This document shows, one piece after another, positions 21,643 to 34,249 of a stretch of DNA of 64,000 bases; the first letter of the stretch is position 1; the number at the start of each line of letters is the position of its first letter. The position numbers were made by a program, and so were the translations under genes. This stretch comes from Limnomonas spitsbergensis. Its lineage: Eukaryota > Chlorophyta > Chlorophyceae > Chlamydomonadales. The DNA is taken from assembly GCA_037349105.1 (NCBI GenBank), contig JAYJMM010000120.1, positions 3,786,001 through 3,850,000 on the forward strand, read 5' to 3'. The notes under the pieces were generated by a model that saw nothing but the letters and a program-made list of their open reading frames with translations, was not told the DNA's origin and made no database searches.

Positions 21643-22264
21643 GTCACGCTGAAAAATCCGCCAAACTTCACGAAATTGGGAATGAGACGGCAGAAGCCTT
21701 CAGCTGATAGTCGGACGCGGGCGAGGGCGAGAGACGGCAGTATGAATTGGTATGGACTCGGGCGTGGGCGTTCCACCAACCTTCCACACCCTATAGAATG
21801 TGGGCCATGTGGTGGAAGTAGCAGCTCCACGTCTCAATCAGACAATCTTGGAGGCCCATAAGCTGGGCTTCAAGGCCACGTCTACCGCGCCAGGTAGGTG
21901 GTCACCAACATGGTGACCAAGATGAAGTTTGTCTGCCATGCCTTCAGCGCGAGCTGCTCCCCATGAGGCATCCCTACTTTGCGGAACTTGCGGAACCTTT
22001 GGGTCGATGTGCCCCTTCTCGCCCTCTTTGTGACTTAGTCCCTGTCTTAGGCTGTGCTTGTCCAGTTTGCGACCTTGCTTCGTGTTGAGGGCCTCTGAAT
22101 GGCCTTTGGGTAGTTTGGGCCTTTGGGTTGCTACTTGCTAGTGTGCGAGCTGTGTCTTTGCGTGTGGAAGACCACGCCTTAAGGTGGACTGTACGCCCTG
22201 CTCCCTATTAGTGTCCTAGCAGCTCCTTCTCTGACTCCCTGACTGTTCTTGTCTCTTTCTGCAG

Positions 22265-22570
22265 GTCGGTTGCCCTTTTTCCAGCTTAAATGGAGTCGTT
22301 TGCAGCCGCTTCATGGAGGGCCTCTGATGGCAAAGCGTGTTTTAGCTAGAGGGGTGCCGAGGCTGGGTAGCAGATTTCCCCCCAAACTTTTACTAACTTG
22401 TATGCATGACTTATTGCGGCCGTGTCAGTGCTTGTCGGCCGAGTGCCCCTCCTATTTCTACTCGCCTTTTCTCAGCTGATGACGAGGGCCAAAGCGCACC
22501 AGGGCTGTTTTTTTGTGTTACCGGCTGTCAAGAATTGGGTGGCAAGCCTCAAGCTTTGTAAGTTCCAAGC
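22265..22570 (+). repeat. dispersed repeat family A, full-length-like copy
   Basis: A family of about 310 bp seen also at 24215-24530 and 30390-30700. Landmarks in order: GGAGTCGTTTGCAGCCGCTT, CTGATGGCAAAGCGTGTTTT, AGCTAGAGGGGTGCCGAGG, GCATGACTTATTGCGGCCG, CTTTTCTCAGCTGATGACGA, GGGCCAAAGCGCACC, then TGGGTGGCAAGCCTCA. No open frame is shared between copies, so it is called non-coding. Confidence 0.72.
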
Positions 22571-22946
22571 AAAATATCTGGTGCTGGTTCTTCCTCCAAG
22601 ACTTGTGGACCTCCAAACTCTCCCACAAGCCTGGGGTGGTACCCCTCTCACCACAGCACCTTCCTTTGGGGGGAAGGCGCCCCCTGTACGGGTGCCAGCC
22701 CCACCAATCCCCATAACATACCCGTAGGCCTTGCTCTCCCAGCAGATCTTGATTTTTAGGGGCCCCGATACTGGTGCCTCTGAGGAGAAGGCCTCCTGTT
22801 GTTTAGTTCTCTAGCCCCTTGCTTTTAGGGGGGAGATTTTCTCTCTTTTGTCTCTTTTTTTCTTGGGGCCCCGATTCACCTGTATGAGGAGAGGCATCTC
22901 CTGTTTTCCATGTCTCTACTAGACTCTCTAGCCCCTCTGGTCATGA

Positions 22947-23156
<210 letters not shown>

Positions 23157-23344
23157 TAGGGCACTCTCGTTCCCTTTCGCCCCCTATGTGATTTCCTCCC
23201 TAGCTTTTTGCTCTCCCCAGGTTGCTGCTCAGTTGCGTGTTGAGGGGATCTGTTTGAAGCTCAAGCCATAGGGTTTGCTATTGCATTAATTATTTCTTTC
23301 AGGATGGGGTACCATGCCTCACGGTGAACTGTTAGCCCCGTGTC

Positions 23345-23800
23345 CTCTCAGTGTCCAGTCCGCTCCATGCTTCTCTTGGCTTCCTACTTTGCGCTTGCTT
23401 CCACCTCAGCTGGTTGGAGGTTGTTCTTTTTGTCGATTTATGAGGAGGCTCTGCTGCCATTTTTCTGGGATGGGTTATGGTGGGGTAGAGCACTAGAGTG
23501 TGCTAGCTAGCTGAATGCAATAGTTGACAAGTGATTTTGTTTACCTAAATGCAACTTAACACGCATGAGCTTTTGAGGTCGTGTGAGCTTGTGCTGTGGC
23601 CATGTGCCGCCAAGTTTAGGTTTAATGTTTAGGGTTAAAGATTAACCCGTAACCCTAGACCATACAAACCCTTAACCCTTACTGCTTACCTCATCTCAAC
23701 TACCAACGAGGGCCACGTGGGCACCCGTGCTGTTTTTTCTTGTTTTGCACCACAGAGTTCTAGGGGTTGGGCAGCCTGCCACACACTTGGTTAAGTCCGC
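23345..23800 (+). repeat. fragmentary family A copies
   Basis: Two partial pieces. About 23345-23480 resembles the family's left part in reduced form. 23697-23790 carries the right part, ACCAACGAGGGCCACGTGGG then TTCTAGGGGTTGGGCAGCC. Between them are short TTTAGGG-like strings (23610-23665) that are too few to be a telomere array. Confidence 0.5.
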
Positions 23801-24214
23801 CACACGATCTTCTCTCTCTCCCGGACTAGAGTGCCGGGCTCCATGTTTCTGCCCTCTCACATAGGAGGGTGGCATGGCTGCACCATGGCCCAGGCTGCGC
23901 ATGGTAGCTGGAATTGAGCCTACTCATTCCCTACCAGCCCCACGTGGCCGAGCGTTCAGCAGGGCCCAGCGGGTATGCACTGTTCTGAACACTTGGTTAA
24001 GTCCAGGAAAAAGAAAGGATTAATTTGGCTTTCTGTCTGTATTTTGTCTCCTTCTATATGTGGGGTGTAATTTTTCAAATTTGGCTGAGGCGTTTGTATC
24101 AGCCGCTGATGGGGAGAGGCTGATGGCCATGCAGCTAGCGAAGTCCTCCTCCCTCTTAGTGAACAGGCATCTCCTTATCTGGCTTCCTGTCTGGTTTTTT
24201 GTCCCTGCCTTTGT

Positions 24215-24530
24215 GCATGTTGGATCATGGATGCCGTTTTATGAGCTATGGTGGAGACGCTTGCAGCCGCTTCTTGGAGGTGTTCTGATGGCAATCATGG
24301 CATGGCATGTTCTAGCTAAAGGGGTACGGAGGCCGGTACCAGTTTTTCCAACCTATATCTCACTCTTTTGCATGACTTATTGAGGCCGTGAGGGTGCTTG
24401 TTGGATGCATGACCTTACTGTCCTGGCTCAACTTTTCTCAGCTGCCGACGAGGGCCACAAGCGCCCCAGGTTAATTTTTTTTGTCGTTTTAGGTTTCGAG
24501 GGTTGGGCCGCCAGCCTCACTAGTTGTCAA
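24215..24530 (+). repeat. dispersed repeat family A, second full-length-like copy
   Basis: Contains GAGACGCTTGCAGCCGCTTC, TTCTAGCTAAAGGGGTACGG, GCATGACTTATTGAGGCCG, CAACTTTTCTCAGCTGCCGA and GGTTGGGCCGCCAGCCTCAC in the same order and spacing as the copy at 22265. Confidence 0.72.
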
Positions 24531-24696
24531 GTCCAATTAAAGGAATGGTGACCAAGATGAAATTCAAGATCTGCCCATAGACACCAGCTGTACTTTGGTA
24601 GGCATCTCTATATGCTCTTTGCATACGAATAGGGATGTCCAAAAGTTCTGGATTTCAGTGGGGCGTGCCCATCTGCATGTAAGGGTCCAGCCAGGA

Positions 24697-25350
24697 GTCG
24701 GATTTCTGTCAATGACGTTACATCTCTGGGCCCTGCTCAAAAAGGCTCGGCCGCGTGGGTGCCCAACTAAAAAGAGTTGGGAGGAAAGATGGAAACAACA
24801 CAAGGGGTCGGGACAAAATAAAGGAGGAAAAAGTGGGAAAGAAGGTGAAGAACACAAAAGAAAGACCCCCCCCCCCTAAAAAGGAAAAGGCAGCCCTAAG
24901 TACCCTTGCCCCTCTCAAGCCTATTCCCCCAGATGGCAAAGAAACGCAACAAAACTAGTCCTCAACAATGCGGGCGACGTTATCAACAAAAGTGAGAGCC
25001 TCCCATCCAAGCCTTCCCCGGTACAACTGTTGAAAGTCTGTGGCGCCCTCCAGGGGGCCTGCCCAACCTCTCTCCCTAAGCCTCGCCTTCACGCTAGGGG
25101 ACTTAAAGCAGACATGTAGGGCATCCTCCACATGCTCGGCATCTCCCCTAGCCCAACACTGTTGGCAGCACCGTCCATCACGCTGCTGACCGCTGCGCCG
25201 TCCTCGAGTGTCAGCCGTGCTGACGGCGCCGAGCCGCAGCCTTAAGTTTGTGCGCACGCAAGGAGTCCGATATTTGTGTGTTTGATACATGTTCACTCCA
25301 TTGATGCTGAGCCTCTGTGGGACCTGATACCTTAAGGTGTGTGCATCAGT
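24697..25350 (-). mobile_element. LINE 3' end: C-terminal zinc-knuckle region plus 3' tail
   Basis: The minus-strand frame from about 25350 to 24955 ends in a domain typical of the C-terminus of LINE reverse transcriptases: LRLRLGAVSTADTRGRR, then CCQQCWARGDAEHVEDALHV, then QLYRGRLGWEALTFVDN and the stop. The Cys-Cys-His-type spacing and the LGA motif support this. After the stop, a T/C-rich 3' UTR leads to TGGGCACCCACGCGGCCGAG, then CAGGGCCCAGAGATGTAACG and TCATTGACA, the family tail. The reverse-transcriptase part is absent, so this is a 5'-truncated copy. Confidence 0.78.
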
Positions 25351-25794
25351 GCGCAATATTACATGTGACCTTATTTTTTGAGCGTGAAGTGCCCCTGTAC
25401 TTATTCATTGGAATGAATGGGCTGGCATGCCCAGATGGATGGACTTGGGCTTGCCCTGTTGACACATGATGGTGTGCAAGAAAGGCTTCAATTCCACGCT
25501 GTAATCGGGCACTGGCGGTTGAATCCAAAACGAAATATGTTAAGTGGTGACCCATCCCGCTCGGAAAAAAAACCCAGAAAAAAAACGCCGTTGGATCTCC
25601 GGTCGGGAAATATACCTGAGATTGAGGCTTAGTAAGGAAATAATTACTCCCCCCTAACTTTACCCCCCCTCACCTGGGCAAAAAATATTTCGATACAGTT
25701 CTGGGATGCTTTTATCAAGCTCTACACTGTTGGAGGATGGGTTTTTTGTATAAACAAATGTGCTCCCCCACCCTCCCTGTGGGTTTGAGTTTGT

Positions 25795-25935
25795 TAACAT
25801 GTCACTTCCGGCCCTGCTCGCAGTGTTTCGGCTGTCGACGAGGGCCACATGCCCACCCAGGCTATTTTCTGTGTTTGCGCTTCAGAACTTTCAGGGCTGC
25901 GGGGCAGCGAGCCTCACAAATTTTGAGAAGCTAAG
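25795..25935 (+). repeat. family A 3' fragment
   Basis: Carries CAGTGTTTCGGCTGTCGACG, GGGCCACATGCCCACCCAGG and GGCAGCGAGCCTCAC, the right-hand third of the family. From here to 27240 I see no gene on either strand. Confidence 0.6.
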
Positions 25936-27244
25936 TCCGGGGGGAGCTCCTGATGGAGAGCTCTTGATGAGACACCAGATCGGTGGTCTAGCCGATTAAG
26001 CCCTTTCTCGATCAAGCTCACAAGTACAAAGCCTAGGTTATCAGCATGTGGGGGCCATAGGGCCTAGAGGAAGCAGCCTACCTGCTGCCCGGACATGAAT
26101 GCAGATGCTTAAGCTAAGGTCTTCAGGTCAGAGTAGGGCTTCTGTAGACTGTAGCAGAGATGCATCGCAGGCCACGACAGGTTATCATTACCACACCATG
26201 TGGAACCGGTCTACCCTTGTTACATAAAAACTTAATCAAAGCCTCTGGCTGCGGGCATTCATGAATTGCTGTTGTCCAGCAGGGCATCACAATTGATGCA
26301 AGGGACTGGTGCCGAAAAACTCGTCCAAGCACCAAATGAACCATTTCATCCAGTGCAAAACAGTCAAACAGGATCGTAGAAACAAACTAAAATAGTCAAT
26401 GGGGGTATCATTGAATCCAAATTTCTACGCAGTGCACGTAAAAAAAAATGTAAATGACCAAGTCTGCCGGAATAGTGATTTGAATCTTCAAACTAACGAT
26501 GTTCTGTAGGTCAGGTTTAGAGACCACATTTGGATGCTTATAGCACAAGCCGTTAGTGTCTAGGAGGTTATCTTCTCTTGTACCTTGCAAATAAAGGTTG
26601 CGTGTGCTTTCAAGAAATAAAAAGTTCCCATTTAGTCAGCTGTCCTTCTCAGGCATGGACCCCACACACACCCCACGGCATAAATAAAACCAAGCACCAT
26701 GCCTAATGTGGCAACAAAATACATCCCCTTAACAGTACAAGTGCATTCCCTCTCGATCATTCATCAGCTTGAAGCAGTCGTTTTAGTGTCACTCGCTGTT
26801 CTGTTCCGCCTCACTCGTCCAATATGACTGGGACCACCTTGTTAGGTGACCTCATGGGGCCGGGCAGGCCGCCATCGTGGTAGGGGTCACTCCTGCGGGC
26901 ATGGCAAAAACATCATTGATGAGAACCACTGTTCAACACAATTTGGGTTTGAGGACTCTGTCAGGCAAGGGGGTCTGGCGTCCTTTCAGATGGGCAAAGT
27001 CTATTTTATCCAGGGTACAGTCGGCACCGGTACTTAATGGATGACATGATATGGCTTTGAGTCTGAGATGTAGCTGAGGCACCCGTCAAAATATTCTGCA
27101 AAGAATGCTATCATTAATTGTTGCATCCAGGTGATAGGGTTGCAACTAATTCAGGGCTTAGACCACACACCCGCCCCCCATGAGGAAGCTGAACAGCAGC
27201 TGAAGCGCACTAGAAGGCAACCCTAAACCCTGAACCCTAGACAC

Positions 27245-29841
27245 TCACTTCTGGTCGTTATTATTGTAGACCGAGCCACCATGCTTGGAGACGTCGATGC
27301 CAGCAGCCTCCTCCTCCGCAGAGATGCGCAGAATGCCAAAGTATTTGAACAACATGAAGAACGGGATCATGTTGGCGGCCACCCAGGCGAAGATGACAAC
27401 AATGCCAACAACCTGGGCCCCCAGTAGCTTGCCGCCACCACCTGGGTAAAAGGCGCCGTAGGGGTACAGCCCGCCGGTGTGCAGCCCTCCGTAGACTTGC
27501 AAGACATACTCCTCCTTGGCCAGCAGCCCGGTGAACAGCAGGCCGAAGATTCCGGCACACCCGTGCATTGGGGCAGCACTTAGCGGGTCATCGATCTTCA
27601 ATTTCAGCCACAGGATGCAAACCAGCTCAAAAACAACGGAGGCGCAGGCGCCACACAGGATGGCCGCCCACGGCTCGACCACATGACAGCAGCAGGTGAT
27701 TGCCACAAAACCGCACAGCACCCCGTTACAGACGCCCAGCAGGTCCCAGGACTTGCGGTGGAGGAAACCCCAGGTGAGGCCTGCCAGGCCCCCGGCAGCA
27801 CCAGCCAGAGTTGTGCAGACCGCAGCGCGACCGACGACCATGGCGGCGCCCACTGTGCTGATCATGATCATCGAGCCAGGGTTGAAACCGTACCTAGCAA
27901 GAGAGGGTTCCAGGGGTTTAGACGGCCGGGGATGGATACGTGTAACAGGCAAAAAAGGAGAGGTGGGCAGGCAAGCACAGATACAAAACTTCAGGAAGGA
28001 CGATTATGAATGGACTGTCCGTAGCTGTCCAGCTTTCTCAGCTTCGTAGCTGACCATTGGGAGGACTGATGCCAAGGCGTCCTTCCTCGTAGGGTTATGT
28101 AGCTCCCAATCAATAAAATAACAGGCTCACCATCCAAACCAAAGGAGCACTGTGCCCAGCACGACCAACGTGGGGGAATGGCCGGGCATGTCCACGGGCT
28201 TGCCGTTGCTGTCAAAGCGGCCCATGCGTGGCCCCATCAGGATGCAGCCCCACATTCCGGTGAAGCCTCCAACCATGTGCACCACACCAGAGCCGGCGAA
28301 GTCAATCAAGCCAGAGCCAGAAACATGGGGCTCCTCAACCCTGCCGTAGCCCAGCCAGCCATAGGGCGACCACACCCAGTGGACGACAATGGGGTACACC
28401 CAGGCGGAGAGGAAGAAGGAGTATCCTGCGAGGTTACCAGGGGGAAAGTTGGTTTGGGAGGGCGTTTAAAAAAACAGTGTCATATAATAAATAAATTTAG
28501 TATCATATACCAAGTAGTTCAAACCAGCATCGCAACTTGATTTAGGTACTATTACCAAAGGAATTGAGACCAGCACAATTATCATGTACTCTGGGCAACC
28601 GCTCTTTTTAGTGGGTGGATATGAAGCAAAGGAAGGGTGCTTTGGCAAAATGTGCATGTACAGTTGAATACGCTGAAGTATTCTGCAGTCACCTACCCAG
28701 GTACGCATTGAAATTGCAGCGCTCAGCCACGCATCCGGCGGGAATGGTCGTCGCGGTCGCCGCGAACGCCCACTGGAAGGCGAAGTCCTGCCAGTGCACG
28801 CTGTAGACCTCACCGCCTCTGTTTTGGTTGTTGGGGTTTTGCGTGGCAAACTTGCTGAGGCCGAACATAGACGTCCCGATGACCTGGTTCGGAGCGACAG
28901 TATACGGGTCGTTGTTGAACCAGTAGCCACCATATGCAAAGCCGTATCTGACAGGGCGGAAGGTTGAGAGAGATCAGTGTTCCGCACGACAAGGAATGAC
29001 GTTGGGTTGGCAATCCAATGATTTTCGAAGCAAAGTACGGCACGCACGCAACATAATCATTTCATGTGAGACTCCAAGCGTCTGGGATGAGACAGTCTGA
29101 CAGTGGTAGGGATCATGTGCGTGGGTCGTTCTTCGAAAGGTATGCCGTGTCTTAAGTCTTGACGCTCACCCGACCAAGAAGAAAGAGATGCCAGACACAC
29201 ATGCATCGAGGATTGTCTGGAGCAGGATGTTCATGGTGCTCTTCGACCTAATCGCACCGGCACACAGCTGCGAGCGAGGGGGGATGCCAGTAGTGGGGTT
29301 GTCAAAATAAGTCGAATGCGCACTCCGGTGAGAAGTCCACTGCATAAATACCGCCCCCCCATTATCACCCTAACGGCATCAGCACTCGACGCGACACCCC
29401 CCACGACCAGTAGATATTGGGCATAAGGAACAACCAGTGATCGTTCCCACCAGGTCATCGCAACCCGTGTCAGGTACTCAGATTACACATGCCGCACACC
29501 CATGCGAATGACCATATCAGCAGTGTTCACCCACCCACGCTCCTTGCATTGTTGGCTATATTCGAAATGCGCACCATGGCAAATCCTCCGTGCATGATAA
29601 AGACGAGCGCCGTGCAGAGGAACAGGTACGTGCAGTTAAGACCCTCTGTTAGCCCCGTGATCGAGGCACCGACACCAGCCACGCTAGCATCCACATAGCT
29701 GGTGGTGACCACTTGGCTGATCAGGTTGGTGCACAGCACCGTGACTTGACTGGGGTTGAAGCTTGCGGCCAGAGACATGACTTGGTCGGACGTGCAGAGG
29801 CCACACGTGGCCGCCATGTCAGTACACGGCGTCATTGACAT
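27245..29841 (-). CDS. AMT1: AMT1-type ammonium transporter
   Basis: Plasma-membrane ammonium uptake channel/transporter of the Amt/Rh superfamily. Five exons, 29841-29575, 29267-29170, 28947-28697, 28425-28131 and 27893-27245, join in phase to 519 codons plus stop. Landmarks: LTEGLNCTYLFLCTALVF; LCAGAIRSKSTMNILLQTIL; FAYGGYWFNNDPYTVAP; the Amt signature IDFAGSGVVHMVGG with the first pore histidine (about residue 255); WFGWYGFNPGS; and DDPLSAAPMHGCAGIFG with the second pore histidine (about residue 413). The cytosolic tail has GIDVSKHGG, matching the plant AMT1 regulatory segment, with serine in place of the usual phospho-threonine. About eleven membrane helices are expected. The start is the first ATG giving a short extracellular N-terminus with several cysteines. 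Confidence 0.96.
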
Positions 29842-30389
29842 TATATCCACGGCGACAGTGGTTGAAAGGCGGACACGGTCTGCACACAGAACCGGGTGGA
29901 GCACCTGTGATCGAGTGGGAATGAGATGGGGACTGGATCATGGTGGCGCAATCGTGAGCCACATGGCATTTCACATGTTGTGGTGCTAATACTTTTAGCT
30001 CTTACTAATGCACACCTGAGGCGGGCAATTATCAAGGCCTCCAGGTTTGGATAACGATGCCGATTTACACTATTCCTAGCCGATCGAGCGAGAACACTAG
30101 CATTGTACGGCAGCCGTTAGTGTTCAGCTAAGGGGCGTCGAACCAGTCGAGCGGCATCCTGCGGTCCTGACAGACATTGTACTGCCCTCGTGTACAGCCT
30201 ATCACCGTACTCGTCACATGATGGCACACGTGTTACTCGTTTACGCACATACTACATAGCTGCCGAAGCTCACAGCGAAGGCTCTCCCGACCATAGGGAA
30301 TTCCTTTAGTAACACAACTGTTCTTATAACTGGTGTGTGGACGAGAATGATGCAACAAGGCACTGTGGGACCCTTTCTTTTGCTGTGAC

Positions 30390-30700
30390 TTTACAAGGTG
30401 TGAGACCGGCCGCCTAACCCTAGAAACCTGAGACGCCAACACAAAAGACAGCCCGGGTGCGCGTAGGGCTCTAGTCGACAGCTGAGAAAGGGCGAGCAGG
30501 AACAGGAAAGGCACACTACCAACAAGCACTCACTCGGCCGCAAGAAGTCATGCGTAAAAAGCTCGATTAAGGTGTACAAATACGAGTACCCCTCCTCGGC
30601 ACCCCTTTACCTAAGCACACTTTCACCAGAATCCCACCTGAGATATGCTGCAAACGTTTCCACCAAAACCGAAAAACGGTACCCAACCTCCAGAAGGAGA
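30390..30700 (-). repeat. dispersed repeat family A, minus-strand copy
   Basis: Minus-strand landmarks: GTGGAAACGTTTGCAGCATA, AGGTAAAGGGGTGCCGAGGA, GCATGACTTCTTGCGGCCGA, CCTTTCTCAGCTGTCGACTA and GGTTAGGCGGCCGGTCTCAC. It lies upstream of the AMT1 gene. From 30701 to 31354 nothing else is recognised. Confidence 0.7.
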
Positions 30701-31354
30701 CAAGAGCTGACCAGAAACTAAGGGACCTGGCAGTTTCTGTCAAGGTTCCTCGTGGTGCAAAACGTGATAGCCTTGTACGGGTTCTAATCGAAGCGGTCCT
30801 TCGGGTGCCTGATGATCCACACCATCATGTAACCAGCGAAGTCCGTCCTCAGGACTGTCGGTCCAGGCCAACAGTCTGCCACACCCACCAAATTGGGCTG
30901 GTTAGGAGAGCTTTCAAGTTCATAATTGAGAATGGAATGCACTCTAACTACCGTATATCCCCGGTGTTTTAAGAGCAGCTAGCTCAGCAGAGCTGGCAGC
31001 TCTGAGTCGGCTTACTAGCATGGTAGAGAGGCCAGGTATTTCAGGAAGGTGAATTGATATAAGGTACACGTTTCGCAAGTCTTCAGCTGAAGACATACCC
31101 TGCAGTCTTAGCCATGCAACCTGCAGCTCCCACAATCCCTGCATCAGATCATGACTCGGCGACCTGTGAAGTTTTTACAGTCCAACATAGCATCACATTT
31201 GATGCATGGGAAATGTGCCCATAAACCAGTACAAGCACTGACGCTAGGACAGCGAGCGAAAACCAGTGACCACTACATGAGCAAACACTTATTGCCCAAC
31301 CAGCCACGGCTATACTGCCATGCGCTCTTTGGTGCGCCACCAACACCCCCACAA

Positions 31355-33294
31355 TCACTCCAAAGGAAGCTCCCCGCAGTCAGCGATGACCACAGGCTTG
31401 GATGGTGTCCCTGATTGCGAGCCCACTGCCTCTACCGCCTTGACAACATCCATGCCCTCCAGCACCTTCCCAAACACAACGTGCTTGCCGTCCAGCCAGC
31501 TCGTGGTCTCTGTGGTAACAAAGAACTGGGAGCCGTTGGTGTTCGGGCCAGCATTGGCCATACTGAGGTAGCCAGGTGCGGTGTGCTTGAGCAGGAAATT
31601 CTCGTCGGCAAATGTTGTCCCGTAGATGGACTCCCCACCGGTACCATCTCCCTTTGTGAAGTCTCCACCCTGCACCGGGACGGAACGGAAAGGAGGGCAG
31701 GCACGTCATCGAGCGCTTTTCTCTGCAACAGTCAGTCACCCCAGACGACCAAGCCGCAGAGTAGTAAGCAAGGCGGACTAAAACAATATACTTTCAGGGG
31801 TGCGCCACCTTCCCTGCCATGGCATGAGAGGTCAGCACACTCCTGCCGCACTGCTGCTGTTCCCATTGTATGGAAAGCAGAGATCCAACATACATGCCCC
31901 CTGCATTACATGACGCACTCCTCCAGTGCCTTTCGACGTCACATCATTTGTAGACGTCTGAGCCTGGCATGCTATCCCTCAGTCGGTGGCACCGTTCAAC
32001 ACAGCTATATTGAGCCGCCCCACTCACCACCGACTCCCAAAGGGCAAAGACTGAAACACATGGCCATCCTCCATGCCATATAGGTATAGAAATATAGGCC
32101 CAAACAGCCCACTCATATCCTCCATGCAATATAGGTATATAAATATAGGCCCAAACAGCCCACTAAACGCACCCAACCGACATGCTCGTTTGCCACCCAC
32201 CAACAGTACCAACCTGGATCATGAAATTGGGGATGACGCGGTGGAATGTGGAGCCCTTGAAGTGCAGTGGCTTGCCTCCCACGCCGGCACCCTTCTCGCC
32301 CGTGCACAGCGCACGGAAGTTCTCCACGGTCTTGGGCACGACCTTGCCAAACATCCCCACCACCACGCGCCCGACCGGCTCGCCGCCCACCTCGAGGTCG
32401 AAGAACACCTTGTTGGTGACATCCTCTGATGGGGCACCTGAAACCACAAAGGGGGGGCCACAGTGCCACTCTTGAATTTAAGCGACACGTCCCTCCTGAC
32501 CTGGGCGGCACACCCGACATCACCAAGGGAGGTGGATGCCCAGCGATTTTAAAGTACAAATGAATGTGCCGCTCCTGAACTGGACAGCACACCTGCAGTC
32601 AAAAAGGGGGCTGGGGTGGGGAGCACTGTGATTTCGAAATCTAAGAAGAAAAGGTCAAGAAATAGATGGCACACCTGAAACCAACGATGGTGGTGGTGGG
32701 GGGGGTGCATGGTTGGGATATCTCAGCCCATCCGCGGCCGACATAAATGGGGAAAGAGGAACACTGCCGATTTCCCCGCTAGCGTAGTGATTATAACAAA
32801 CCGGTCGAAACATGAGGGGTTACTACCAGTCTCTGTTTTCAAGGCGCGGAATACCACGATTCGTGGTAGAACAGCGGGTTTTGGGGTCGGCTTGGTGTCG
32901 TAAATTTCGATATGTTAGCGTGGCTGTAACCCTCAATGAAAAAGGCTTATTTCAGCACGTGCACGATCGATTGTAGTAAATTGGCAGACAAACCTCAGAA
33001 AGGCCGAAGCGATGGTCTTTGTAAAGGCAAGAAAGGCCAGGGGACGAACACATTGTAGGATTCGTCCTTTGAGGGCGCGTGGTGAGATGCGGCGCGTCGT
33101 CTGGCTTGAAATTAAAGCATTCAACGAGAGCCCGGAAAAGTAAATGCGTCATTGCAGCCTCTGCCAGATGGCTATGGGCATACACAAGCGACAGATGGAG
33201 TTATGACCACAAAAGACATTCAGGCACACAAACAGTAAAGCAGCTTTCAAGGCCAAGAAGTGGGGCAGACTTTGTATCAGGGCTTACCTGTCAT
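31355..33294 (-). CDS. cyclophilin-type peptidyl-prolyl cis-trans isomerase
   Basis: Folding enzyme that isomerises X-Pro bonds and is the target of cyclosporin A. Exons 32437-32214 and 31669-31355 are firm and encode [90 protein letters not shown], the cyclosporin-binding tryptophan in [13 protein letters not shown], and the ADCG end. Active-site Arg, Phe and Gln are all kept. The insertion GVGGKPL marks the plant-type divergent loop. A 7-nt first coding exon at 33294-33288 (ATGACAG before GTAAGC) joins in phase to give MTGAPSEDV and 181 codons, but this start is an inference. Without a signal or transit peptide the product should be cytosolic. Intron 1 has several degenerate copies of the exon 2 acceptor. 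Confidence 0.92.
32060..32165. repeat. tandem duplication in cyclophilin intron 2
   Basis: Two copies, about 60 bp apart, of ATAGGTATA(G/T)AAATATAGGC followed by CCAAACAGCCCACT. They are nearly identical, so the duplication is recent. Confidence 0.85.
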
Positions 33295-33299
33295 TCTGG

Positions 33300-34170
33300 A
33301 AAAGTGGATATTTCAATGAAGAAACTGCTTGTTTCATGTCATGTTGTTTCAGAGCTCTTGGGGCTTGGCCTAACCCCCAACCGGGGTGTTGCCCCCCGGC
33401 CCCCACGCAGGGGGTTTGCTCCCCCGTGTACCCCCTGCTTGGCTTTGCCGCGCCTCGGAGTGGTGAAAAGTCACCTCAGGATTGGTCCAATGATCATGAA
33501 GTGGTAAATCCGGGTTTAGCCGATTCCTTAAGAATATCACCGGTGACTACCGGTACCTTCCTAAAAAAGCCCAGGGACCATGGGGGGATGGAGGGTGATG
33601 GGAAGGTTGGGAAGGTTGATGGGAAGGTTGATGGGAAGTATCTAGTGATTTTATAATGCAAGAAAAACGCCACTGCTGACCTGAACGGCAAACCTGCAAC
33701 CACAGAGAGGGGTGGGCTGAACAGCAGGGTCCCTGGGGGCCTTTTGATAATGGTGGGATCAAGCCGCCCCCCCTCTATTTTTGGACCAGGTGTTGTATTT
33801 TGGTCGAGTCTTGGGAGACAGAAAACCGTCAAAAGTGCGGAACTGCACATTTTCCTAGCCCTAAAAGTGCGCTGCAGGTGCAAAATAATTGTCTGATTAT
33901 CAGGTATTTCTTGGATTTTTTACGTTGTCCGCGCCCACGGGATCGCTTTCAACACTCGTAGAATTCGTTATTCGCTTTAGATGACGCGTCTGTAAGGCCC
34001 ACCACCACTACCAACCAACCTTGCAGGCGCAGTCTGGCATCGACTGGCGCCCATACCAGGCTTCAATTTGGTCGTTTTCCACCCCCTCAGCCATTCTGGC
34101 ATCGAAAACCGGTCAGCACCCAGGACCCAGGACACAGTGATTTCGAAATATAAGAAAAACGGACCTCCCG
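33300..34170. other. upstream flank of the cyclophilin gene, short repeats only
   Basis: Contains a short GGGAAGGTTGAT tandem run (33600-33645) and another trace of the cyclophilin acceptor repeat near 33680-33710. No gene recognised. Confidence 0.45.
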
Positions 34171-34249
34171 AGCATTGGGCAACATTCTACACACCACAGT
34201 CCATGAGGGCATGAGCGCTGGGTCCCAGTGTTTATTTTCATGTGCTGAA

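Noticed and set aside
24595..24958. Frame containing HLWALLKKARPRGCPTKKSW
   Set aside because: This is the LINE tail read in antisense; the same peptide-like string appears at every tail copy.
23610..27245. TTTAGGG and CCCTAAACCC strings resembling plant telomere repeats
   Set aside because: Only one or two units at a time, scattered inside introns and repeats; no array, so no telomere or fusion site can be claimed.
31415..32083. 222-codon plus-strand frame
   Set aside because: It is antisense to cyclophilin exon 3 and intron 2; the minus strand carries the conserved protein.
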